64,000 bases of DNA from Flavobacteriaceae bacterium (GTDB lineage: Bacteria; Bacteroidota; Bacteroidia; Flavobacteriales; Flavobacteriaceae). This document shows, one piece after another, positions 17,220 through 25,416 of this stretch. The translations under genes were made by a program, and so were the position numbers. The stretch covers positions 1-64,000 of the forward strand of contig JAQWSN010000021.1 in assembly GCA_029243165.1 (NCBI GenBank), read 5' to 3'. Each line of letters opens with the position of its first letter. The stretch's first letter is position 1. The notes beneath the pieces were generated by a model that was not told where the DNA came from, did no database searches, and saw nothing but the letters and a program-made list of their open reading frames with translations.

Positions 17220-20200
17220 ATGATAACAACTAGATTTTCTACACCCAAATTGTTTTTAGCCGTTTTACTGATTTTTTCTGTTAGCCAATATTCAAATGGA
17301 CAGCGAAAGAAGCGGAACGTTAAAGAGTTTACTCTTAACTATCCTCAAGAGGCCTATGCTCCCCTACAGTACCGTTCCATAGGTCCACACAGAGGAGGTC
17401 GTTCAGCAGCTGTTACTGGAGTACCTGGCAAACCCAATTTATTTTATTTTGGTGCCACAGGTGGAGGTGTTTGGAAAACAGAAGACGGTGGGCAGACTTA
17501 TGAAAATATTTCTGATGGTTTTTTTGGTGGAAGTATTGGATCGGTAGCTGTATCTCATAGTGATCCAAATGTTATTTATGTAGGAGGTGGCGAAGTAACA
17601 CTGAGAGGAAATGTGTCTTCAGGTTACGGTATGTGGAAATCTGTAAATGCTGGAAAAACGTGGGAGTTTTCTGGTTTACCCAAATCAAGACATATTCCTA
17701 GGATTGTCATTCACCCTCAAAATCCAGATGTAGTCTATGCTGCGGTGTTAGGAAATATTTACAAACCTACCCCAGAAAGAGGGGTTTACAAGAGTATTGA
17801 TGGCGGTAAAAATTGGAAGAAGGTATTGTTTTCAAATTCGGACTCAGGAGCGGTGGAATTGGTTATTGATCCAACAAATCCAAGAGTATTGTACGCTTCT
17901 ACTTGGCGGGTCAATAGAACCCCATACAGTTTGAATAGCGGAGGTGCAGGTTCTGCACTTTGGAAAAGTACTGACGAAGGTGAAAATTGGGAAGAAATTA
18001 GTTTGAATGAGGGATTTGCTTCAGGCATACTTGGAATTATTGGGGTTACGGTTTCTGCTGTAAACCCACAAAAAGTTTGGGCAATTGTTGAAAACAAAGA
18101 TAAAGGAGGAGTTTACCGTTCTGACGATGGTGGAGCAACATGGCAACACATTAACGAAAGTAGAGCTTTAAGACAACGAGCATGGTATTATTCAAAAATT
18201 TATGCTGATACCCAAGACGAAGATGTTGTTTACGTCATGAATGTATCGTATCACAAGTCTAAAGACGGAGGAAAAACATTTAAAAGTAATAATGCCCCAC
18301 ACGGTGATCATCACGACTTGTGGATTGCCCCTGAAGACAATCAGCGCATGATTATTGCAGATGACGGTGGAGCACAAGTTTCTTACAATGGAGGTGAAAC
18401 ATGGAGTACCTATTACAATCAGCCAACAGCACAATTTTATCGGGTCACTACAGATAACTCTTTTCCTTATCGGATTTATGTAGCTCAACAAGATAACTCC
18501 ACATTAAGAGTTCGGCACCGTTCTAGTGGGAGTGGAATTTCTGAGGCAGATTGGGAACCAACTGCTGGAGGAGAATCCGCTCATATTGCAGTAGACCCTT
18601 TGAATAACGATATTGTTTATGGAGGAAGTTATGGGGGTTACCTAACTCGTGTCAATCACAACACAAATACGGTACGAGGTATTAATGTTTGGCCAGACAA
18701 TCCAATGGGATATGGAGCAGAGGGAATGAAGTATCGTTTTCAATGGAATTTCCCAATTCACTTTAGTAAGCACAACCCTAAAAAATTATTTACTTTTTCA
18801 AATCATGTCCACGTTTCAGAGAATGAAGGTCAAAGCTGGGAAATTATTAGTCCAGATCTGACTCGAAATGATCCTGAAAGATTAAAATCTTCTGGAGGTC
18901 CAATTACACAAGACAATACAGGAGTGGAATATTATTGCACTATTTTTGCAGCGAATGAATCTCCTTTAAAAGAAGGACTTATGTGGGTGGGTAGTGACGA
19001 TGGACTCATTCACTTGACTCAAGACGGAGGTGCTAACTGGGCAAATGTTACTCCTAGTGAAATGCCTAAATGGCTTATGATTAATAGCATAGAGCCTTCT
19101 CCTTTTGACCCTGCTGTGTGTTATGTGGCAGGAACCCTTTACAAAACGGGTGATTTTAAACCTTATTTGTACAAAACCTCTGACTACGGCAAGACATGGA
19201 AAAAAATTACTAACGGTATTGATAAGGAACACTTTACCCGAGTACTTCGAGCAGATCCAGCCCAAAAAGGGTTGCTTTACGCAGGTACAGAAACAGGGAT
19301 GTACATTTCTTTTGACGATGGGGCAAGCTGGAATCCTTTCCAAATGAATTTACCTATCGTACCTATTACAGATTTGACCATAAAAGAGAATAGCTTGATC
19401 GTGGCAACCCAAGGACGAAGTTTATGGATGTTGGATGATCTTACGGTTCTGCATCAATTGAAAAACCAAACCTTAAACAATGCTTTGACATTGTTTAAGC
19501 CGAAAGATAGTTATCGAACTCAAGGAAGATCTACCGATCCTTCCTTGACACAAGGAACTAATTTACCCAACGGTGTTGTAGTTTATTTCAATCTTAAAGA
19601 TTACGATCAAGAGAAGGATACACTTCAACTTCATTTTAAAGAAAACAACGGTTCGCTAATCAAGACCTTCAGTTCAGCTTCAGAGGAAAACCCATTGGAA
19701 GTTTCTAAAGGAGGGAATCAATTTGTTTGGGATACCCGTTATGAAGGAGCAGAAACCCTTGAAGGTATGATTTTTTGGTCGGCTTCTTTTTCTGGTGCCA
19801 AGGCTGTTCCTGGAGATTACAGTCTTGAACTTGAAGTGAATGGACAAAAGAAAACCCAAGCGTTTACCATTCTGAAAGATCCTAGAGCGGAGGTCAATAT
19901 CGATCAAATGAAAAAGCAATTTGATTTTGTAAATACGGTTAATAAAACTGTTGATGAGGCGCATAAGGCAATAAAAAACATCAGAATCATTAACAGTAAG
20001 CTTAGTGGTTTTGAAGAAAATTATGGAGAATTGGAAGAAGCAAAAGAACTTTTAGCTCAATCTAAGATTCTTAAAAACAAGTTTTCTGATATCGAAAAAG
20101 CATTGTATCAGACTCAAAATAAAAGTAACCAAGATCCATTGAACTTTCCCATACGCTTGACCAATAAATTGGGTCATTTAAACCGATTAGTTACAGTGAA

Positions 20201-20360
20201 TGATTTCCCTCCTACAGAGCAAGATGAAGCTGTTCGTATTCAGCTTACTCAAGAGGTGGAAAGCCAATTGGAGCACTACAATGAATTAATTTCAGAAGAT
20301 TTGGAATCGTTTAATTCGGTATTTGCTAAGCTCAATTTGGATTATTTAACTTTAAAATAG
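17220..20360 (+). CDS. Secreted BNR/Asp-box repeat (VPS10/sortilin-like beta-propeller) protein
   Basis: The protein has 1,046 residues from the ATG at 17220. The longer TTG-initiated reading from 17154 would bury the signal peptide. Residues about 8-26 form a Sec signal (LFLAVLLIFSVSQYSNG). At least eleven Asp-box motifs of the form S/T-x-D-x-G-x-T/S-W follow, for example KTEDGGQTY, KSIDGGKNW, RSDDGGATW and TQDGGANW, so the first two thirds should form one or two beta-propellers. A helical region occupies the C-terminal 200 residues. Annotation pipelines call such proteins glycosyl hydrolases, but I see no sialidase catalytic set, so activity is unproven. A paralogue of identical length lies at 42776. 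Confidence 0.85.
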   Translation: MITTRFSTPKLFLAVLLIFSVSQYSNGQRKKRNVKEFTLNYPQEAYAPLQYRSIGPHRGGRSAAVTGVPGKPNLFYFGATGGGVWKTEDGGQTYENISDGFFGGSIGSVAVSHSDPNVIYVGGGEVTLRGNVSSGYGMWKSVNAGKTWEFSGLPKSRHIPRIVIHPQNPDVVYAAVLGNIYKPTPERGVYKSIDGGKNWKKVLFSNSDSGAVELVIDPTNPRVLYASTWRVNRTPYSLNSGGAGSALWKSTDEGENWEEISLNEGFASGILGIIGVTVSAVNPQKVWAIVENKDKGGVYRSDDGGATWQHINESRALRQRAWYYSKIYADTQDEDVVYVMNVSYHKSKDGGKTFKSNNAPHGDHHDLWIAPEDNQRMIIADDGGAQVSYNGGETWSTYYNQPTAQFYRVTTDNSFPYRIYVAQQDNSTLRVRHRSSGSGISEADWEPTAGGESAHIAVDPLNNDIVYGGSYGGYLTRVNHNTNTVRGINVWPDNPMGYGAEGMKYRFQWNFPIHFSKHNPKKLFTFSNHVHVSENEGQSWEIISPDLTRNDPERLKSSGGPITQDNTGVEYYCTIFAANESPLKEGLMWVGSDDGLIHLTQDGGANWANVTPSEMPKWLMINSIEPSPFDPAVCYVAGTLYKTGDFKPYLYKTSDYGKTWKKITNGIDKEHFTRVLRADPAQKGLLYAGTETGMYISFDDGASWNPFQMNLPIVPITDLTIKENSLIVATQGRSLWMLDDLTVLHQLKNQTLNNALTLFKPKDSYRTQGRSTDPSLTQGTNLPNGVVVYFNLKDYDQEKDTLQLHFKENNGSLIKTFSSASEENPLEVSKGGNQFVWDTRYEGAETLEGMIFWSASFSGAKAVPGDYSLELEVNGQKKTQAFTILKDPRAEVNIDQMKKQFDFVNTVNKTVDEAHKAIKNIRIINSKLSGFEENYGELEEAKELLAQSKILKNKFSDIEKALYQTQNKSNQDPLNFPIRLTNKLGHLNRLVTVNDFPPTEQDEAVRIQLTQEVESQLEHYNELISEDLESFNSVFAKLNLDYLTLK

Positions 20361-20367
20361 AGACAGT

Positions 20368-20904
20368 TTGTATTACAACTATGTAAAAGCGTTGCATCTT
20401 ATTTTTGTAGTTACATGGTTTGCTGGGTTGTTTTATCTACCTAGGCTTTTTATCTATCATATTGAGGGTTTAAAGAAACCTAAAAATGAAGCGGATATTT
20501 TAACAACGCAATTTAAAATTATGGAAAAGCGTTTGTGGTACATTATCACGTGGCCCTCTGCAATTCTCACGGTTTTATTTGCAGCATGTTTACTTGTTTT
20601 GATGCCTGAGTGGCTCGCTCAACCCTGGATGCATTTGAAACTTTTTTTTGTTGTTTTACTGGTAATTTATCACTTGAAAACCCATAAAATGTATTTGCAA
20701 TTTCAACGTGATGAGGCCAATTACAGCAGCCTCTTTATGAGGATTTGGAACGAAGGAGCTACACTGTTTTTGTTTGCCATTGTTTTTCTGGTAATCCTTA
20801 AAGATAGTTTGCATTGGATTTCGGGAATCTTAGGGTTATTTGGTTTGGGATTGGTTCTTTTTTTGGGAATTAAGTTGTACAAAAAGACACGAAAAAACAA
20901 ATGA
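20368..20904 (+). CDS. hemJ: Protoporphyrinogen IX oxidase, HemJ family (TTG start)
   Basis: HemJ is a four-helix membrane protein that oxidises protoporphyrinogen IX to protoporphyrin IX, the step between HemF and HemH. This 178-residue sequence shows the family opening KALHLIFVVTWFAGLFYLPRLF with its conserved His, the HLKTHKMYLQFQ segment and RIWNEGATLFLFAIVFLVI near the end. No ATG or GTG exists in frame between the preceding in-frame stop and the conserved first helix, so TTG at 20368 is the likely start. It sits seven bases after the BNR gene and overlaps the histidine kinase start by four bases. Confidence 0.88.
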   Translation: MYYNYVKALHLIFVVTWFAGLFYLPRLFIYHIEGLKKPKNEADILTTQFKIMEKRLWYIITWPSAILTVLFAACLLVLMPEWLAQPWMHLKLFFVVLLVIYHLKTHKMYLQFQRDEANYSSLFMRIWNEGATLFLFAIVFLVILKDSLHWISGILGLFGLGLVLFLGIKLYKKTRKNK

Positions 20905-22367
20905 TAAAATCGTTTAAAATTCCGAAGAAATTTTCATTTCGAACCCGATTGTTTGTGGTGATGATTATCATGCTTTTTGTTGCAGGATTATTAATTCTGG
21001 GTTCTACCAGTATCCAATATGAATCGCAAAGAGAGAATTATCATTTGGGACGTCTAAATAGAAAGGAAATTCAAATTCAAAGACACATTGATTATTTGGT
21101 CAACAAACACGATTTATTCAATAGCTCTGATAGTTTGTGGGAGGTTTACGCCGTGGATTTTGAAAAAATAAATGAGATTCACAACATTCAATATTCTCTT
21201 TTTAAAACGGATGGAAGCCCATTATTTATTTATCATTCTCCCTTGGAAGTCATTGCGAACGATTATGTCCTAGACCCCATATTATTGGAAAAAATTTTTT
21301 CCAGCAAAGAGGGTCGTTATCTTGAACATTACAATTCTGATATTGATAAGTTTCACGCCTCTTACCGTTTGTTGAAAGATCGCTTTCAAAGACCCTACGC
21401 CATACTTTTCTTTCCCTATTTTGAAGATGTCTCCTTTTCTGAAAACGAGCTCAATAATTTTTTAGAAAACCTCTATCAAATTTATATTTTACTCTTGTTT
21501 GGAGTAATTTTCATTGCATATTTTTTATCTAAATTTGTTACCCGATCTCTTGAAACCATTCGAGTTAAAATGGGCAAGATGGGTTTGGAGAAGAAAAACG
21601 AAAAAATTTACCTCAAAAATGCTACACGGGAAATTGACAGTTTGGTAAATTCCTACAATAAAATGGTAGATGATCTTGCAGAAAGTGCTGAAAAGCTTGC
21701 AAAAACAGAACGGGAAAACGCTTGGCAGGAAATGGCCAGACAAGTGGCCCATGAGATCAAAAATCCTCTGACACCGATGCGGCTTACCATTCAAAGTTTT
21801 GAGCACACCTACAACCCTGATGACCCTGATAGCAAGCAAAAACTCAAAGAGTTTTCAAAGTTATTGATTCAGCAGATAGACACCATGAGTGAGGTTGCTG
21901 AGGCTTTTTCAGATTTTGCCACCTTACCCAAACCCATGATGAAAGATTGTGATTTGGTGGAGGTAACTCAGATGGCAATTAATATTTTTCAACACGATTA
22001 CATTGTGTTTTCATCTAATGAAGCGCATATTTTTCATAAAATGGATCGTACCCAATGGATACGAGTAATCACCAATTTAATTCAGAATGCTTTGCATTCG
22101 GTATCTAAAAAGAAAACGCCTCAAATTGGTGTTCAAATTGTATCGGAGCCTACTCAAACAATAGTTTCTATTACGGACAATGGAAGTGGCATACCGGACA
22201 AGCTTAAAAGTAAAATCTTTGAGCCCAAATTCACAACCAAATCAGCCGGTATGGGACTAGGTTTGGGAATTGTAAAGAATATTATCAAATCTCATAAGGG
22301 TAAAATAAGCTTTGTTTCTACTCAGAAAAAGGGGACAACGTTTTCTATTGTTCTTCCTAAAGAATAA
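20901..22367 (+). CDS. Membrane sensor histidine kinase
   Basis: This 488-residue kinase has two transmembrane helices (about 18-36 and 192-210) flanking a periplasmic sensor of about 155 residues. A HAMP-like linker follows, then the dimerisation helix with phospho-acceptor His284 in VAHEIKNPLTP. The HATPase_c domain shows the N box (NLIQNALHS), G1 (DNGSGIP) and G2 (GMGLGLGIV). The PLTPMRL sequence after the His box resembles the NtrY-like group. No response regulator gene is adjacent, so it is an orphan in this window. Its start overlaps hemJ by four bases. The signal sensed is unknown. Confidence 0.9.
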   Translation: MIKSFKIPKKFSFRTRLFVVMIIMLFVAGLLILGSTSIQYESQRENYHLGRLNRKEIQIQRHIDYLVNKHDLFNSSDSLWEVYAVDFEKINEIHNIQYSLFKTDGSPLFIYHSPLEVIANDYVLDPILLEKIFSSKEGRYLEHYNSDIDKFHASYRLLKDRFQRPYAILFFPYFEDVSFSENELNNFLENLYQIYILLLFGVIFIAYFLSKFVTRSLETIRVKMGKMGLEKKNEKIYLKNATREIDSLVNSYNKMVDDLAESAEKLAKTERENAWQEMARQVAHEIKNPLTPMRLTIQSFEHTYNPDDPDSKQKLKEFSKLLIQQIDTMSEVAEAFSDFATLPKPMMKDCDLVEVTQMAINIFQHDYIVFSSNEAHIFHKMDRTQWIRVITNLIQNALHSVSKKKTPQIGVQIVSEPTQTIVSITDNGSGIPDKLKSKIFEPKFTTKSAGMGLGLGIVKNIIKSHKGKISFVSTQKKGTTFSIVLPKE

Positions 22368-22369
22368 GA

Positions 22370-23116
22370 TTATTTTTTTTGTTTTTTTTCAACTTCCCTT
22401 TGAATGAATTTTTCAAGATGCTCTACGAATTCCTGAGGTTGTTTGTGGTCAATGATTAGGGGTTCGTGTGCAGTTATTTGAATTTTCACCCCCAAGGGCA
22501 TTGGGAAATATTTATGAGTTCCAAACTTCCAAGAATTTCCAATGCTGATTGGGACTACCAGAGCATCCGGCATCGATTTGAACAAGCAGACCAGTCCGGA
22601 TCTCTGAAACTTTTTCGTTTTTCCGTCTTTACTTCGAGTACCCTCTGGAAAAATAACAGCGCTTTGATTTTTACGATGAAGTCTTTCTCCAAACTTTTGA
22701 ATTTGTCCCAAAGCAAGTTTTGGTTTTTTTCGGTCAATCATAACCGATCCTCCATGTCGAAGATTAAATGATACACTTGGAATACCGCTTCCTAATTCTT
22801 TTTTACTAATGAATTTGGGATGAAATTTTCTCAAATACCATATGATCGGCGGAATGTCATAGGTGCTTTGATGATTGCAAACCAAAATTAAAGACCTGTT
22901 CTGGGGAAGGTTCTTCGGAAGTTTAAAATTAATTTGGGTTCCCAAGAGGTTGAGACATCTCAAAATGAAGAAGTTGAGTAAGTCTACAGAAATTTTATGC
23001 GCTTTGTAGCCTATACCATAGTAGCAAATCCATTGAAAGCCATGAAAAATAATTAGGCAGCTTCCGAAAGTAAAGTAATAAATAACACTTAAAGGATAGG
23101 CAAGTAAACTTTTCAT
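22370..23116 (-). CDS. plsC: 1-acyl-sn-glycerol-3-phosphate acyltransferase
   Basis: This inner-membrane enzyme acylates lysophosphatidate to phosphatidate in phospholipid synthesis. The family motifs are intact: NHQSTYD (the NHx4D catalytic block) and FPEGTRSKDG (the acyl-glycerophosphate binding block). Two N-terminal hydrophobic stretches within the first 40 residues anchor it. The length of 248 residues is typical. It lies 21 bases downstream of the bacilliredoxin gene on the same strand and converges with the histidine kinase gene, with two bases between stops. Confidence 0.93.
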   Translation of the reverse strand: MKSLLAYPLSVIYYFTFGSCLIIFHGFQWICYYGIGYKAHKISVDLLNFFILRCLNLLGTQINFKLPKNLPQNRSLILVCNHQSTYDIPPIIWYLRKFHPKFISKKELGSGIPSVSFNLRHGGSVMIDRKKPKLALGQIQKFGERLHRKNQSAVIFPEGTRSKDGKTKKFQRSGLVCLFKSMPDALVVPISIGNSWKFGTHKYFPMPLGVKIQITAHEPLIIDHKQPQEFVEHLEKFIQREVEKKQKK

Positions 23117-23137
23117 GCCTAGCTACAATTGGGCTAA

Positions 23138-23548
23138 TTAACAGTGATCTTGATAAGCTGCTTTTAAATTTTCAGCGATAAGATCGGCAGGGCGACCTTC
23201 AATATGGTGACGTTCAACCATATGAACCAATTCACCATCTTTAAATAAGGCAATACTTGGAGAGGAGGGGGGAAAAGGTACCATCATATCCCGAGCACTT
23301 TTGGTTGCCTCGGCATCTACCCCAGCAAAAACGGTAACGAGTTGGTCAGGGGTTTTTTCATTTTGAAGTGAATAAAAAACACCAGGACGTGCGTTGGCAG
23401 CTGCACAACCACAAACTGAGTTTACAACTACTAATGTAGTTCCCGATTTTTCAAGTGCACTGGCAACATCTTCTGAGGAATGTAACTCAACAAATCCAAT
23501 GTTGGTTAATTCTTCTCTCATGGGTTTAACTAATTCGGCTGGGTACAT
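23138..23548 (-). CDS. BrxA/BrxB family bacilliredoxin (thiol-disulfide protein)
   Basis: This thioredoxin-fold protein of 136 residues has the C46-G-C48 motif that defines the bacilliredoxin (YphP/DUF1094) family, within VNSVCGCAAANARPG. In Firmicutes these proteins remove bacillithiol from protein thiols, and a similar de-thiolation or thiol-redox role is expected here. The start is the ATG at 23548 (MYPAELVKP). An upstream ATG would add 20 residues not found in the family. A candidate promoter lies at 23563-23570. The plsC gene follows on the same strand. Confidence 0.92.
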   Translation of the reverse strand: MYPAELVKPMREELTNIGFVELHSSEDVASALEKSGTTLVVVNSVCGCAAANARPGVFYSLQNEKTPDQLVTVFAGVDAEATKSARDMMVPFPPSSPSIALFKDGELVHMVERHHIEGRPADLIAENLKAAYQDHC

Positions 23549-23562
23549 TTTTAATTTTTTTT

Positions 23563-23570
23563 CAAAGATA
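23563..23570 (-). promoter_or_regulatory. Candidate -7 box for the bacilliredoxin-plsC unit
   Basis: The plus-strand block CAAAGATA reads TATCTTTG on the minus strand, an exact match to the Bacteroidota -7 consensus TAnnTTTG. It lies 14 bases upstream of the ATG at 23548. I see no convincing -33 TTG at the usual spacing. Confidence 0.4.
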
Positions 23571-23595
23571 ATAAAGTAATAGAATCTCTTTAGGT

Positions 23596-23626
23596 TTTGA
23601 CACCCCATTTTTATTTTTCAAATTTG
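23596..23626 (+). promoter_or_regulatory. Candidate promoter for the TerB/J-domain gene
   Basis: TTTG at 23596-23599 and CAAATTTG at 23619-23626 are separated by 19 bases, matching the Bacteroidota -33/-7 arrangement except for C in place of the first T of TAnnTTTG. The start codon of the downstream gene is 20 bases further on. Confidence 0.4.
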
Positions 23627-23646
23627 CACCAATAAGCATATTTTAA

Positions 23647-24369
23647 ATGATCAAGTGGATTCTCGCTTTTTTGGGCTATTCCTTCTTCCGATTTCCTGGA
23701 GCTTTATTAGGATTTTTTGTGGGAGGTGTAATTGATAAGTTTTTTAACCCTTCAACCTCTGGATTTCAAAACCGGTTTCAAAGTCCTAACTCCGGACTCT
23801 TTCAGATGAATCTTTTGGCTTTAGCTGCAACTGTAATTAAGGCAGATGGAGCTGTGAAAAGACAAGAGCTTCAGTTTGTAAGAAACTTTTTCATTTCAAA
23901 TTACGGGCCGGAACAAGCCCATTCAATTTTCGAGAAGTTTAACGAAGAAGTTAAAAAAGAAAAACAGAATATTCCTGATTTAACTCAAATTTTCGCTCAA
24001 CGGGCTCAATACGAAACCCGACTTCAAATCCTGCATTTTTTATTTGGTGTCGCTAATGCCGACGGATCTGTTTCGCAGGCTGAACTAGGTAAAGTAGAAC
24101 AAATTGCGGCAGCTTTAAGAATTAGTCCCAATGATTTGGAAAGCATAAAAGCAATGTTTTTTAAAGCTACAGGGAGTGCCTACAAAATTTTAGAAATTCC
24201 TTCTTCTGCAACCGATGAAGAAGTGAAAAAAGCATACCGAACCATGGCAAAGAAATACCACCCCGATAAATTACGATCAAAAGACCCAGCTCTAATTAAA
24301 GGAGCTCAAGAGAAGTTTCAAAGGGTACAAGAGGCTTATGAAAATATTCAAAAAGAAAGAGGTTTGTAA
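23647..24369 (+). CDS. TerB-like and J-domain protein (DjlA-like co-chaperone)
   Basis: This 240-residue protein has an N-terminal hydrophobic segment rich in Gly and Phe (residues about 4-30). A TerB-like helical domain follows (about 50-165, including KADGAVKRQEL and ADGSVSQAEL). The C-terminal J domain carries the HPD motif in AKKYHPDKL. This is the DjlA arrangement: a membrane-anchored co-chaperone that would stimulate DnaK at the inner membrane face. Its stop codon overlaps the next start (TAATG), implying coupling to the HupE-like gene. Confidence 0.85.
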   Translation: MIKWILAFLGYSFFRFPGALLGFFVGGVIDKFFNPSTSGFQNRFQSPNSGLFQMNLLALAATVIKADGAVKRQELQFVRNFFISNYGPEQAHSIFEKFNEEVKKEKQNIPDLTQIFAQRAQYETRLQILHFLFGVANADGSVSQAELGKVEQIAAALRISPNDLESIKAMFFKATGSAYKILEIPSSATDEEVKKAYRTMAKKYHPDKLRSKDPALIKGAQEKFQRVQEAYENIQKERGL

Positions 24370-24944
24370 TGGATGTGGTTAAATTTTACACAGATTTGGG
24401 TTTTTGGCATGTCATGGATTGGGCAGGATTGGATCACTTTTTTTTCATTGTTACCTTAGCCATTCCTTTTACTTTTAGTGAAAGCAAAAAGTTACTTTGG
24501 TGGGTCACACTGTTTACTTTAGGCCACACCCTTTCTTTGGTTGGAAATTTCTATGCAGCAATTAATTTTTCTTCTTTTTGGATCGAATTGTTAATTCCAA
24601 TTACCATTGCCATGAGTGCAGGCTCTTTGTTATTCCAAAAAGGAACTTCATTCGCACCTAAAAGCAGTTGGTTTTTCCCAATTCTAACAGTCTTGTTTGG
24701 GGTGATCCATGGATTGGGTTTTGGACGATACTTTAGTATGTTGATTCCTGAAGAGGCAGTTGGTCTCTCACTTTTTTCGTTTGCTATTGGAGTAGAATTA
24801 GCTCAAATTATGATTGTTTTAGGAGTATTGATTTCTAATTTGATAGTGGTTCGTGTTATGAAATTTTCGGCTTCAAAATGGGAGTATTTTATTGGAGTAA
24901 TGATACTTTCTCAAGCTTTTGCAATGATATTTGAGCGAATTTAA
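24369..24944 (+). CDS. HupE/UreJ-like membrane protein
   Basis: This 191-residue protein has about six hydrophobic segments. The conserved first block is GLDHFFFI and the second is TLGHTLSL, with histidines inside or next to helices. A later GVIHGLGFG motif contains a further His. These are the marks of the HupE/UreJ family, whose better known members carry nickel or cobalt. No urease or hydrogenase genes are nearby, so the substrate is open. Its ATG shares one base with the stop of the TerB/J-domain gene. Confidence 0.8.
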   Translation: MDVVKFYTDLGFWHVMDWAGLDHFFFIVTLAIPFTFSESKKLLWWVTLFTLGHTLSLVGNFYAAINFSSFWIELLIPITIAMSAGSLLFQKGTSFAPKSSWFFPILTVLFGVIHGLGFGRYFSMLIPEEAVGLSLFSFAIGVELAQIMIVLGVLISNLIVVRVMKFSASKWEYFIGVMILSQAFAMIFERI

Positions 24945-24946
24945 AT

Positions 24947-24975
24947 TTTGGGTTTACCCTAATTTGGTATCTTCG
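24947..24975 (+). promoter_or_regulatory. Candidate promoter for the dCMP deaminase gene
   Basis: TTTG at 24947-24950 is followed after 17 bases by TATCTTCG at 24968-24975, a near match to TAnnTTTG. The stretch AATTTGGTATCTT in this site also occurs in front of the dGTPase gene (35790-35804). Confidence 0.35.
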
Positions 24976-24980
24976 TCATA

Positions 24981-25403
24981 ATGGTAAAAGACAAACAAAA
25001 TAAATACGATAAAGCATATCTTAAGATGGCTCAGACTTGGGGTCAGTTGTCGTATTGTGAAAGAAAAAAAGTAGGAGCTTTAATAGTAAAAGACCGAATG
25101 ATTATTTCTGACGGATACAATGGAACTCCTTCTGGATTTGAAAATGTTTGTGAAGATGAGGATCATTACACTAAATGGTATGTGCTTCATGCGGAAGCAA
25201 ATGCCATTTTAAAAGTTGCTTCATCAACCCAATCTTGTAAAGGGGCTACTTTGTACATTACTTTGTCTCCTTGCAAAGAATGTAGTAAATTAATACACCA
25301 ATCCGGTATCGTGCGAGTTGTTTATTCTAAAGCTTATAAAGATTCTAGTGGACTAGAATTTCTTAAAAAAGCAGGAGTAGAATTAACATGTGTACCTTTG
25401 TAA
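24981..25403 (+). CDS. comEB: Deoxycytidylate deaminase (dCMP/CMP deaminase family)
   Basis: This 140-residue zinc deaminase has H70-A-E72 (zinc ligand and proton shuttle) and the P-C98-K-E-C101 zinc-binding pair. The N-terminal YLKMAQTWGQLSYCERKKVGA region and the GYNGTPSGF loop are typical of dCMP deaminases rather than cytidine or tRNA deaminases. It would convert dCMP to dUMP for thymidylate synthesis in the cytoplasm. Ribonucleotide reductase and dGTPase genes lie within 12 kb downstream. The symbol follows the usual family name. No competence role is implied. Confidence 0.9.
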   Translation: MVKDKQNKYDKAYLKMAQTWGQLSYCERKKVGALIVKDRMIISDGYNGTPSGFENVCEDEDHYTKWYVLHAEANAILKVASSTQSCKGATLYITLSPCKECSKLIHQSGIVRVVYSKAYKDSSGLEFLKKAGVELTCVPL

Positions 25404-25416
25404 AAAATAATTTATT

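Noticed and set aside
18966-19343. Open frame of 125 codons on the minus strand inside the first BNR-repeat gene
   Set aside because: It lies wholly within a well-supported coding gene, has no recognisable domain and carries many cysteines and basic residues typical of antisense shadow frames.
22364-22392. T-rich stretch between the histidine kinase and plsC as a terminator
   Set aside because: There is a T-run but no stem-loop before it on either strand, so I do not call a terminator.
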